NCBI GenBank assembly: GCA_963402885.1
Contig: OY727099.1
Coordinates: forward strand, 12,946,001 to 13,010,000
Length of the DNA: 64,000 nucleotides
Reading direction: 5' to 3'
Origin: Antedon bifida
Taxonomy: Eukaryota; Echinodermata; Crinoidea; Comatulida; Antedonidae
Positions 11,755-24,400 of this stretch are shown here, one piece after another (the stretch's first letter is position 1; every line of letters starts with the position of its first letter). Position numbers and translations under genes: made by a program. The notes beneath the pieces are model-generated. The model did not search any database. It was given only the letters and a program-made list of their open reading frames with translations, and was not told the origin of the DNA.

Positions 11755-12355
11755 GTTGATCATTACGTCGACCATGATAACGATGGCGTGCTACTGTTAA
11801 ATACAAGTTGACCATTACGTCGACCATGATAACGATGGCGTGCTACCGTTATATACAAGTTGACCATTACGTCGACCATGATAACGATGGCGTGCTACCG
11901 ATACAAGTTGACCATTACGTCGACCATGATAACGATGGCGTGCTACCGTTAAATAAAAGTTGATCATTACGTCGACCATGATAACGATGGCGTGCTACTG
12001 TTAAATACAAGTTGACCATTACGTCGACCATGATAACGATGGCGTGCTACCGTTAATACAAGTTGACCATTACGTCGACCATGATAACGATGGCGTGCTA
12101 CCGATACAAGTTGACTATTACGTCGACCATGATAACGATAGCGTGCTACCGTTAAATAGAAGTTGATCATTACGTCGACCATGATAACGATGGCGTGCTA
12201 CCGTTAAAAAGAAGTTGATCATTACGTCGATCATGATAACGATGGCGTTCTACCGTTAAAAAGAAGTTAATCATTACGTCGACCATGATAACCATAGCGT
12301 GCTACCGTTAAATAGAAGTTGATCATTACGTCGATCATGATAACGATAGCGTGCC
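11755..12355. repeat. Minisatellite, about 52-bp unit, 12 copies
   Basis: CATTACGTCGACCATGATAA followed by CGATGGCGTGCTACCGTT recurs at 11761, 11813, 11865, 11913, 11965, 12017, 12068, 12115 (variant), 12168, 12220, 12272 and 12324. The step is about 52 bp; steps of about 47-48 lack the TTAA-type linker. Units are richer in CpG than the surroundings and contain GTCGAC. The array ends about 50 bp beyond the LMF2 poly(A) signal. The open frame on the minus strand across it is the repeat read through, not a gene. Confidence 0.95.
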
Positions 12356-12407
12356 AATAAATAAATCATTTAAATGAATCAAGAAAAAATACAATAACCA
12401 TTGTAAC

Positions 12408-12413
12408 TTTATT
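12408..12413 (-). terminator. Poly(A) signal of LMF2
   Basis: AATAAA on the minus strand, 24-29 bases past the LMF2 stop codon. The 3'UTR would be short and end before the minisatellite. Confidence 0.6.
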
Positions 12414-12436
12414 ACATTAAATGTCAACAATCGATA

Positions 12437-15400
12437 TTAAAAGAAGTTTAGGCACACTCCTGTAACAACCAACGAATTTACAAACAATGGCGCGCTTAAT
12501 TTCTCTACATAGGTTCTTGTAACAGATAATAATTTCACCAGAAATATGTTGTCATTTCCACCATCTAATGGTCTACTAACGTCCTCCTGAAAAAAAAACA
12601 CCAAGTGCGCTCTATAAATCATTATTATTATTATTAATATATATATTATATAATATATAGTCAGACAAACGTTTATATAAGTGGATAAAGCTATGTCTAC
12701 ACTATAAAACTAGTTTGACAAAAAATATTGTACCGAAATATGGTAGTGATATGACATCATCGTGACCATATATGGGCACATCGGATTTTAAAAGTAAAGT
12801 CACACAATAAGATAAAGACAAGCTATAAAATAGTTAAAATAAATTCATTTCGTTTCTATTAAATATTTTGTGACTTGTTCTTTGGAGTTTAAACCAAGTC
12901 AAATTAGATGAAAATTACCGACGTTTCTCAAAATATAAAATAGTTATTGCGTTGTAAATAAAGAATTTTGTTCTACCATATTTCAGATTGTTGGCATCAA
13001 CACTGATTTCAGATTTAGTGTGTATTTTGCTGTGTCTTAAAGATTATGATGAAATACTGTCAATAACTTAATAAATTATGTTTTTACAATACCTGAATTA
13101 ATCCAGTTTGTGTAAGAATATTTGTAAACTGCTTCATTTCTAAATGAACTATGGGAAGATATTCCTCTTCGTTTTCCCTTGTCCACCAATCTTTTTTAAT
13201 TGAACTGAATGAGAAAGCATTTAAAATTGACGTATTTAACACATTGTTTTGCGATACCAGATTGTGTAGAGTGTATTTCTTCTCTAATTATGTTTCTTGC
13301 TACGCAGTAAATTTGTAGTACATAAATATATCTTTTTAAACTCTGGTAAGGATGTCTTATTGGTTTATAACAAGTAACATTGTACTTTTAAAATGTAATA
13401 ATACTAAACAAAAGGTAGAACCCCTTCTTTGGGATGTCCCCTGAATATGGGTGTCCCAAAGAAGGGGTTCACTATACAGTAATTTGTTTTATTGAGGGAA
13501 CTCTTTTTCCGCGAAACAAGGGGCAATATATAATTATGTTGTAACACTATGGCCAACCTCTACTTAGGGGACACTTTTAAATGTGCCAAATGGTTGGTTG
13601 AACCCATAATAAGAGGGAAAATACTTTTTTCACAAAAACAATAAAAAGACCAAATAATTATATTCATTTAATATCGCCATTATTACAGTCATATATGTCA
13701 TATATAATTATATGATAATAATTATGATACTTTCTCTGGTTTGACAGTTTTCATTTGTGAAATGTTCAATTATTCTTAATTTCTTGAGTCTTGTTCATTT
13801 TTCCTACGAAAACCCCTATTAAGGGGACAATTACAATTTTTTGTTAGTTTTACCTTTATTGTTCATTTTGGTATAATTATTTGGTTTTTTTTCATGAAAA
13901 CCTCTATTAAGGGGACAAAACTTTGGGTCCCAAAATAATGGCTTCTACTGTATTACAAAAACAAGTCACATGAGACTAGACATTAGTATGGACTTCTAAG
14001 GTTTAATTTCTTTTTATAGTATGTATTGTATTATTTACCAAGCTTTGTAAGTATACTTCAAATTCTAAAGACATTCATTAAAATGAAACGCTTATGGAAG
14101 GCTCCTTAGAATTTGCGGCTGTTATGAGTACAATGGCTTTTGTACAGCCAAGGATGGTACTCCATTATGCCTTTTAATATTCTTTTTATTAAATAATTCT
14201 TGAAAGCTTACACTTACAGCTTATGAAACAATAACCTTTGAATATTACTTAAAATGTAAGAAACTAGATGGAACCTTATATTACAAGATAAAAAGAAACA
14301 ACATTGGAATTAGGAATACAGTAAATAAGCATTGAAAGAATTAAAGAATATATAGAATTAAAATAAAAAAATAAAACAAATAAGTATGAGATAAGATTGA
14401 ATAATGTAGCATTGAAACAAGGAAACATGGGATAGAATAGAACAATGTATAATTTAAATTTTATGAGATAGATTAGAAGAATATAGCATTGAAATAAGAA
14501 ACACATCGCAGAAAAACAAGAAAATATGGGACAACAATAGCACTTCTTCATTGCAAATGAAAGTTCAAACAATAATACTTACTTGTAGGGAGTGTAATGA
14601 TATGTGTAGCGTTTGGCACGGATATATTTTGGTGGCTTATCTGGAAATGGTGATTGTCCAAGTAGATTCATAACTAGAGTGAAAAAAGCCATTTTGTTTT
14701 ATTAGTTTTTTTCCAAAAATAGAAACTGTTAAGTAAACCATTTTCTCATAATGCAATGCAAAATAATTTATTGGAATCATGCAACAGTGACTTCAAATTT
14801 AGTCTCTTTCTTCTTTTTGGAAAGAAAGAGTGTTAATTGGAACTATAAATTTAGGATTGAATAAATTAATTTTTGTATTTAAGGATATACGATTGAATAG
14901 AAAAAAATTAACATTGGAATTTAAGAGTATATGATTGAAACAAATATAGGATTGAATCAAGTAATTAAACAAAAAATATTGGATTTAATCAGATTAATAT
15001 AGTATTTAATCATGGAATATTTGATTTAATAACAAAATTACTTGAAAACATATTGCATTTATAATGCTGATCCAATGAGAGAATGGGTCTGTGTAGTATA
15101 GCGTTCCTTGTTATCCAGAAATACGCATTTCTATAATTACAATTACTGAATTTACACATGATATTAAAAACATAAACAAACATAAACAGCAGAAGCAATA
15201 GCAGAAACATTCAGTTGACTAATTGGTAGAGGTAATTAACATTCATGACCCAGCCTGGCATAACTAAACCATCAATCTTTATATTTAAAATGGTCGACCC
15301 TATGGGTGTAAACTATCAGTGTACATATTTAGTATCATAAGGAAAAGCTACCTTCTCAATTTGATCATATTGAGTCTGGCTTTATTCACAAAATATAAAT

Positions 15401-18400
15401 TGGAAATCAAAAATAATTTGCATAGCTTTTCTCAATCAAGAACATGCCATTCTAACAGACAACTTTGAATTAACCCTACCACTGTGTGGGTAATTACCCA
15501 AGGAAGTTGATTTGTTACAATACAGTTAATTAAATAAGACCACAAGAAAGTTCACTTACGGTTGATTTCATCCCTTGTTCAATGTAATAAATATCAAATA
15601 AAATATTTTCTTTTCTTCTTTCAATAAAGGGAACAGTAGAAGAATTCTACCAACGTTTCCAGATAAGTTTACATGGACCAATTGAGATAAAAATATAGAT
15701 CTGAATTTTACCTTCATGCTTCCCTTGTAGTAGTCGGTAGACGAGATTCAAGAACCATGGATTGTAGTTATAACTACCAAGAGAAGCAAACCACATTTGC
15801 CAATCCAGTCGAGGCTGGTGTGGAGCTGGAAAATATAAATTAGAAGTACTAGAAAGTTGGAGTACAGTGTGTGGAGATAAGGGCTATGGAGGTTAGATTT
15901 AAATACGACTTTTGGGTTGACACTGAGCCCCTAAAGCCTGTTTTCCACACATCAAATTTGTTTAGCATAGAAAAAAAAAATTGTGATACCCTTTTCAACA
16001 AATAGCTGCGATTTTCATTCACATCCGGTTGCAATTTGTTTTAGCTTCACAAAAAGTAGAAAAAAACTATAGAATTCGTCGCAGAGAAGGTTTGGAAGAT
16101 GAAAACATTAACATGCATGCATAGTGGAAAATAGGCTTAAAATCTAATTTGTCATATTTTGTTTTGTTTTTCTTTCCTTAAATGTTTTACTTGTGAATTT
16201 CAGAATTAATAGTATATAATAATAAAAATAATAATAAATAAATACATTTTGTACACATGATAAAGGTAAATTATCATTATCTGTATTTATAACAAACTGT
16301 TATATAAAATACTGTATTAATATCATTGAAAAATGCATTTATCAATATATTTATACGTCCATAGTTGCCTTTTGTTCAATTGTTGCAAACATATTGTGAT
16401 GTCAAATGGAAAATTGCAATTCTTTACATCACTTTAGATTAATAGCTCCATGATTAGCAGGGCAATAACAGGATGACATAAAAAGAAAGAATTCTTTTGT
16501 TATACCAAATCAATAATCACTTGTGTACATTTTCAAATAATGCAATTGCTATTTAATTCCACAGCTCAATTTAGTTCCAGTTTCTAATTTATACACAATT
16601 TTTCAAAAAGCACTAAAAACACAAGTACGCTTATTTGAAATCTACAATAGGAATCCACTTGAAATCTACAATAGGCATCTATTTAAAAGCAACAATAGGC
16701 ATCTATTTGAAATCTACAATAGCCATCTATTTATTTTAAATACATTTTTGCTTGATTTTTTCTCACAAATACATTCAAAACGTGTGGTGCAGTATGATGG
16801 ACAAGATCGAGATTTTGAGTTTATTCCTCTTCGCATTGCTTGTATCCTTTAGAATATAATGAAATTATCCACTGTAAATTTAAATTAGATATACTCGCAA
16901 AATACCATTAAAATTAGTTTTGATGTATTGTATCATGTTTCTATTCATCCACTATTTGATATCTTCTACCATTATAATAATTTATATTGCTATTTGTTAG
17001 TATTAGTAGACTAATAAAATAAGTTGTATATAATATATATATTTATATAGTACTTTTGTTTTTTTAGGGGTATTGAGTATGAACATAAAAAGTAACATTA
17101 TCTGTAAATTGCCATAAAACATCATACCACATTAAATGAATTATTTCAAAGTTCATCGATTAAAATTTGAAAGAGTTTGTATCATTTTACAGTGTTGAAA
17201 TCATGTCATGCAAGCCATAGATCAATGGCAAATAGCATTTCATTAAAACTTAAAAAACTGATCCTGTATTGTATCTAGCATTATTTTCTAGTATATATTC
17301 AGTATCTTTAACAAATTTTGTATGTGCGTCACATATTCATTCTGTAGTCATGGGAAATTATTTACAGCACATTCCACAAACAATGTCATCCAAATGCGCT
17401 GTGGACTTAGATGTTACACTTTTCAATTCCATGCTTCTCTCCTAAGGGTCATGTCGGTGATGCCAACAAGGCGCTTTTTTGTCTGTCCACAATAGTGGCT
17501 GTATAGTACACCAGGGTAACCCACTACTCTTATCAAAAGGTGTACTATTAAAGTTCTTTAAAGTACACATGAGCATTTTGTGACACACAGGACATACGAT
17601 TTACTAATTCTTACACCAAAACCATGGAGTGAGAGCCTCAAACAGTTGTCTTAATTCTAGCACAGAAGAGAAATAACCCTAAATTTGAGTGGCCATACAA
17701 TGATGTCACAACCTTCGTCTCAACCAAAAATGTTACATGAATTCATATTTACAACACATTGGCTTCCATAATATGTAAAAAAAAAACAGGTGGTCACAAT
17801 CCATCTTAAGGATTCAAAATAGTCATGTTTTTTCATAAATTTGCATTAAATTAGCTATTATTAAGTGCACGATTTTTAAAGTGTAATGTGCATGTGTGCT
17901 GTTATTTTGCATTTAAACTTTATAAAAATGAATTAAATCTATTACAAAAGGTATACCGAACAGAAATTAATTGCAAAAATGGTGTTTCTATGCCACTTAC
18001 GTGCTTTACGCAGGAATACGTGTGGGTAACGCAAACAAATTGTAAAATTTAGAAATGCTCAAAATGTCCTGAAATGTGAAAATTTTTCGGATTTTAAAAT
18101 TTTAAATGCGCTTTTTGTGAAACACAATTTTTAATCCATAGAAAGTTGACCTTTGATATGAATTAAATTTTCACCAAGTGTCAATATAAAATGACTTGGT
18201 TTTTAATCTATGATCAATTATTGAAATTCATAAAGTTAAGTTGAGCAACTCTGATGTCATTTAAAAATAGGAGGTGCACAACTTCACATAAATGTTGATA
18301 TGTTGACTAAGTTAACCAAGGTGCGGATAACTAATTATTTGTAAAGTTTCAATGATCGCGACTTGTAGCGTCGATTATAACGTCTATTGCATATCCATCA

Positions 18401-21400
18401 TTTTACTATTATTATTCAGAAAGTATCAATTCTCCTTACCAACAAATGGTGGTGCAACACTTAGGTTTCCAGGTTTATACAGGAATTCATATGCCTACAA
18501 GAAATAAAGAAAACTAGCTAAGTTAAGCTTAAAGATTGTCCACAAGAGGAATTCAACGCGAGCTACTTAGCTAGTGCATTGTTTCTCTCTTTTTATCATA
18601 ATTTACCATAAAGCGTACATTTAAGACAAGGAATGACCTGGTTTAATGTTTTTAAATTACTGCATCATTTTTAAAAAAACGTCAAAAATAGTAGGGAGAG
18701 TGTCTTTAACAAAAAACTTTTCTCTATCGTCATATTTACTTTCCAGCCTTTAAATTCATGATTACTGCCTTCTATGATAATCTCTGGTCTTCCTCCAACG
18801 CCAGTCATCCGTCGAAACAATCCATAACTGTTTGTAATTTGTAGATAATCTGTCTTCTGATGCCATTCAGATACTACTGGCCAAAGATTTTTACGAGCTG
18901 TGTTCTCAACTGCTGTATGTGGAACCTAGAGATAAAATCAAACAATTATTATTACATTAAATTACAACACATGATTATGATCTCAGAAGTGACAGAACAT
19001 CTCAATTTGAAAATAAAAATACTATGAAAGGACAATGATTCTGTAATGCATGTTATTTAATAATAATAACAATTTTATAAAGTGCTGTTTACTGATGTCC
19101 CACAGTGTTAGGACCAACAACAATTATTGAAATCAGTGAGAATTTAGAAGTGACTTGAATAGCTTGGAAGATTGACACTGATGGATGCCACGTAGAAGCT
19201 GGTTTCAAACCAATGATATGGTTAAAAAAAAACAATGGGATAAGATTTATGTAATTGTTATTCTAGTACTGTATCCATACTTCAGCTCCTAACGGAACGC
19301 TAAATCAGGTTATACCAATGATGTTCTAAGTCAGTTGCATGGCCGAACAGTATATTAAAGCTCTGTCTACACTATCAAACGTTATGTGACGACAAAAAAA
19401 ATGTGATGTGCCCATATATAGACATGTCATTTCACAACCATATTTGGGAATATCACTACCGTATTTTGGCACATCACACTTCACACACCATCAAACTAGA
19501 TTGATAGTGTAGACAGAGCCTTCAACTAGAGAATATAAGAATGTTGAAGTCTGAAACTTATCAGTAGAGTGGAGGTCCGATCTTCTCAATACCATAACTT
19601 TAGCAGCCAGAGCAAAAGATATGGTACCCTCATTAGGTGCAGGAGCCCCGGATAGCGTTACGAAGTCGTTAACTCTGTCAGCCCATGGTCAGCCCAACTA
19701 ATGTGTTTTTCCCAAGGACAATTTATCAATAACTAAACTTTGTCACCACCCATAAGTGTGCTGTTCATTTCCTATTGACCAATGAACAACAATGTAACTG
19801 GACCTTAGTTTCTTGCTATTCGACCTTGGGTGCAAATTATACAATTAATTGATGTTAAGGCCACTGACTACTCTTTTCTGTATAGAAACACTGAATTGAC
19901 TGAATAATAAGAAAACCCTACAATAATTTCTACTACTGTACTACTTGATATGGTGTTATACAAGAACTATATGAAAATAATTGAATGTATGGAGAATAAA
20001 AAAAAAAGTTAAACGTTATATCTAAAACATCACTTAGATGATATCATTTTCTAAACATTGTTTCATTAGTTATATCACGAAAAAATAAGTTAGTTATAAA
20101 TAAGTAAGTTATTTCTCCATGAAAGTTTCTCCATTGTTATATTCATATCACATATATTTATATTTGGTTTTACATGTAATATTTCATTAAGAATTTCATT
20201 TTCTGACAATGTGATTGAAAAAATAGCCAATTATATTGGCGGCCCTAAACGATGATGTTTACTGTTGGGCCTACAGAAATGATACAAATTCTCAGTTGAT
20301 ATGACACAAAATTTACAGAATTCAGCACTAACAACATACCATATTCTTCAGTTCAGGTCACAAGTTTCAGGGGCGACAATGCAAATCCCGCCAAAATTGT
20401 CTTTCTAATATATCTCTGTATTGCCAAGTAACACACGGGAAAAGAACAAATAAAAAACAAAAACCATTCAAAACAGACCTATTTCTGTTTTAAAAAAGAT
20501 TGAAATGAAATAATTCTTTTTAAACACTGTACTGTACTTGGAAACACGTACTTGATTTGTGATATCCTCCGTTAAAAATACAGTAGAACCTTTTTTCTGA
20601 AAGTGTCCCCTTAATAGGGGTTCTACTGCCCCTGGAACACTTCCTAAAAAAACTTGTCCTCTTCATAGAGGTTTCGCAGGAAAAAACTAATACCAATACT
20701 GATCTGGACTCGGAAATTTAAAATGTAGCAGACAACGTTTCACCAATGAAAACTTTCAAGACAGACAAAGTATCATAATTATTATGATATCCATTTTTAT
20801 TTAATAACGATAAATGGATATAATTATTTCGTGTTTTTTGTTATTTTGTGATGGAAAAAATATTGAGTGAACATTGGCACTGAGCTTAAATGTTCCCCGT
20901 CCCCTTAATGTCCCCTTTATAGGAGTGTCCCTTCAATAAGGATTGGCTGTTTCGCTCCTTAATAATAAATTATGGTGTCCATCTTATGTCCTCTCAATGT
21001 TAATGTACTACACCCGATAATAGAATACACATCTAGCTCGTGTGCACTTTAAAGAACCTAGTACATCTTTCGAGACGAGTAGGGGGTTACCCCGGTGTAT
21101 TAGTACATCACAGCCACTGATCATAACTGGGCCCTCTGGGAGACCAGTATTTGACTGAAGAGGTTACCCAGTATAAATATATATTTCAATTCAATTCAAT
21201 TTAATAGAATAACTGTACAGTAGGCTCCCATTTGATGCAATGTGTTACCCAATGTGCTCAATTTGATTGTGCTACCCAATCCATGCTATCCATTTGAAAT
21301 AATGTACTATCCATTTGAAAGAATGTGCTACACGATAATCCGTAAAGAATAATGTACAGTACAATTATATCCATTTGATTGTGCTACCTAATGTGCTATC

Positions 21401-24400
21401 CATTTGAAATAATGTGCTACCCGATAATCCTTATAGAATAATGTACAGTACTATATCCATTTGATTGTGCTACCCAATGTGCTATCCATTTGAAATAATG
21501 TGCTATCCATTTGAAAGAATGTGCTACCCGATAATCCTTATAGAATAATGTACAGTACTATATCCATTTGATTGTGCTACTCAATGTGCTATCCATTTGA
21601 AATAATGTGCTATCCATTTGAAAGAATGTGCTGTCCATTTGAAAGAATGTGCTATCCATTTGAAAGAATGTGCTACCCGATAATCTGCATAGAATGTACA
21701 GTACAGTTATATCCATTTGATTGTGCTATCTATTGTGCTACGGCGTTTGAACTAATGTGCTGTCTGTTTGAAATAATTCAGGTTTTTTATTTTGAATATG
21801 TTTTGCTATCCATTTTAAACGTGCTAAACAAGTTACATATTTGTTGATATAAGTTTGCCTATTAGTTCTGAAAAGAACTGTTGAGTTGCTCGACGTTTCG
21901 ATTTACTCCAAAAGCTATTCCATCATGCCGTATTCGGAGAATCGCCCACAAGTGTTTTCTCAGAGCAGGGTATGTTCCGTATGGGGTTCTGTATGCTATT
22001 TTCTTTAATAATGTACAAAAAAATGAAATGAATAAGCATAATAAGTATCGGTATGTACGAAGAAAGCTCGAGCGGAAGTCAAGAGTTACTTTTGCCAACA
22101 AGACGAAGCGCGAAACAAATAAAAACGCAGCGCGAAACATCTGAAATGATATACAATTTCTTAAAACATGAAAACACAGAATATTATATTAATATAACTT
22201 TTTAATATTTCCAAAGGCTCGGACATGGAAGAAGGGCCTTAAAAACTGAATTGCTATATGTTAGACCACATTTTCATAACTTTTCAAAACTCATCGAACC
22301 CTCTGCTAGTAGGCCTAATAGGAGCGTATCGCCAAATCATTAGAAAAAAAAACATGGCATGAAGATGTAATTAATCAAACAACGGCCAAAGAATACCAAC
22401 AATTTTAATTTAGGTTTCAATTCTTAATTAATTGGTGGACTAAGCCTAGTTTGAAACTGTAGTGACCATTTATTTTAGAAAGAAAGATAGAAAAATTTGT
22501 TTCCATCTCCATGTTAATACCAAGGCACTTTTCAATAAAAAATTCTGGCCTAGTATTCTTGCAAGGTCGTCACAGCTCCAGTTACAAAGGTCGTCACAGC
22601 TCCAGTTACAAATGGTGATACAAAGTGTCAATCATTTGACCAGTGAACAGCCCACTGGTAGGATAGTCCTTGAAACCGTCCGTAAAACACATTAATCACT
22701 CACATCAGTCATGCCGCTAATGGTTGAAAACCTCACTTTTTGGGGTTTTCAAACGTAACGCTATCCGGGGCTCCTGCGCCTAATGTAGATGATGAATGAT
22801 TTATGGTGTGTTTTTGAAATGGATAAGAAAAGAGCATTGATTTAAGAGAACTGATGAGGAATGTTCGATTCATGCACATTATTCTTCACTGTATGTTTGA
22901 AATGTTGTCAATAATAATGAATATAGCTTTATGTTTCTTTTACAAGATTAACTTAAGCTCTGTCTACACAATCAAACTAGTTTGACAAAAAAAGTATGAT
23001 GTGCCCAAATATGGTAGTGATATACCCAAATATGGTAGTGATATGACATCATCATGTCCTATATATGGCCACATCACATTTTTTTGACACAAAAGTTTGA
23101 TAGTGTAGACAGAGCTTTTTGTTGTTTCAATAACTGGTTCTAAAATACTGTATGGAATGATCTCCCAATAAAAATAAAACTTTATTATATTTTAAAAATA
23201 TGTAATATGTTTTCTTTTTCCATGTAAACACACATATGTTTGATGTGCTAATATTAAATTGTATATTTTTAGATTTTGTTTTTTTTGTTGTTAGCATTTT
23301 TTTTATGTATTATATGTACTATTGGGGAAATGTTTTTGCATCTACTTCCAGTAATTGTTGTTGAATAAAATGAATGTAGATTCAAGAACAAACAGCTAAC
23401 TTACTAAACTTATTGTAAACATATAAATTGCCACAGCTGAGATGAGCATACATTGAATTGTTGACCATATCTTAGCTACTAAAGATTTTTCAAGAATTAT
23501 ACACCTGTAAAAAAAAATTGATATCATGAAGTACACTTTTTTGCACACTGCTTACAGTAATTATTATTATTGTAGCCAGACACTTTGTTTGGTCCTAAAG
23601 GTGTCCCCCTAAGAGGGGTTCTATTGTAGTTTAAATAATCAGTATTATCTTTATTCTTAATGCCTAATAATAGCATACTATCAGATGAAGATAAAGTGTA
23701 TCTTTCTATAAACCAATTAAATGTTATATTCCATAGTTATTGATTTTCAGTTTATTATTATATTATAGAAATTATCATTTATTGTTGTACACTAATAAAA
23801 GGTATTGTCGAAAAAGACATTTACAGAAAAAATTCCATTTTTTAATGCCAGACATTAAATTGTATTTATACACAATCAACAATTTGAAATTCTGTATTAT
23901 AGTTATTGATTGTGTGGATAAAAGATCTATATTTATACTGTGTATATTAGAAAATGTTAAAATAAATTTTACAGTAACACAATTTCAAAATAAAAAGTAA
24001 TTAACGTCTTTCTTCTGGGTTTAAAGTTCACTACGAACATTAATTTTTAATTTAAGTAAATGTTTAACTCCGCAAATAAAACTTCTTAAAGTCAAATTAC
24101 CCTCTATTTCTAATCGTGAAAAGAATGTCAAAGTTTAGGAAACCAGGGTAGTGGGGGCCTAGTTGAAGCTAAATTTTAGATTCAGATAAAATAAATAATT
24201 GTTTCCTTAACAATACGATTAATGCTTGTTTTCCTAGATGTTCACATTGAAAACACAACTCACTGCAAATCAAACAGTTCCCAACTATCAAACAATCGAA
24301 GGTTCCCACACAGAAAACATGCTTTTACTGCAACATACTCAAACAGGAAAAGTATGATCATACTACTGATTGCTGCTAGCACGCTACATGGGAATGTCAT

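Larger units (their letters stand above)
8395..12354. other. Intergenic region between PAN-like pair and LMF2
   Basis: No supported gene. Contains Penelope-like repeat copy 2 (9218-9355), a foldback element (10362-10848), degenerate precursors of the minisatellite from about 11640, and the minisatellite itself. Short frames at 8769, 9563 and 10002 show no motif. Confidence 0.5.
15826..18439. other. LMF2 intron 10
   Basis: Non-coding intron holding the four-copy tandem repeat at 16630 and a reverse-oriented SINE-like copy at about 17440-17575. No conserved frame seen otherwise. Confidence 0.6.
18926..23404. other. LMF2 intron 8, repeat-rich
   Basis: A 4.5-kb intron filled with elements: two MITE copies, one large TAGAACCCC element, a SINE-like copy, the 21-bp tandem array, and a 32-bp inverted pair at 19631-19662 and 22754-22785 (one mismatch). 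The paired open frames at 21862-22144 on both strands show no recognisable motif and are left uncalled. Confidence 0.6.

Noticed and set aside
11967..12182. 71-codon minus-strand frame with internal repeats
   Set aside because: Pure translation of the 52-bp minisatellite.
21572..21847. 91-codon frame with repeated MCYPFER units
   Set aside because: Translation of the 21-bp tandem unit, a multiple of three; no start context or splice support.
21862..22144. Overlapping 87- and 92-codon frames on both strands
   Set aside because: Inside LMF2 intron 8, basic composition, no recognisable domain. Possibly an old repeat fragment but not supportable.
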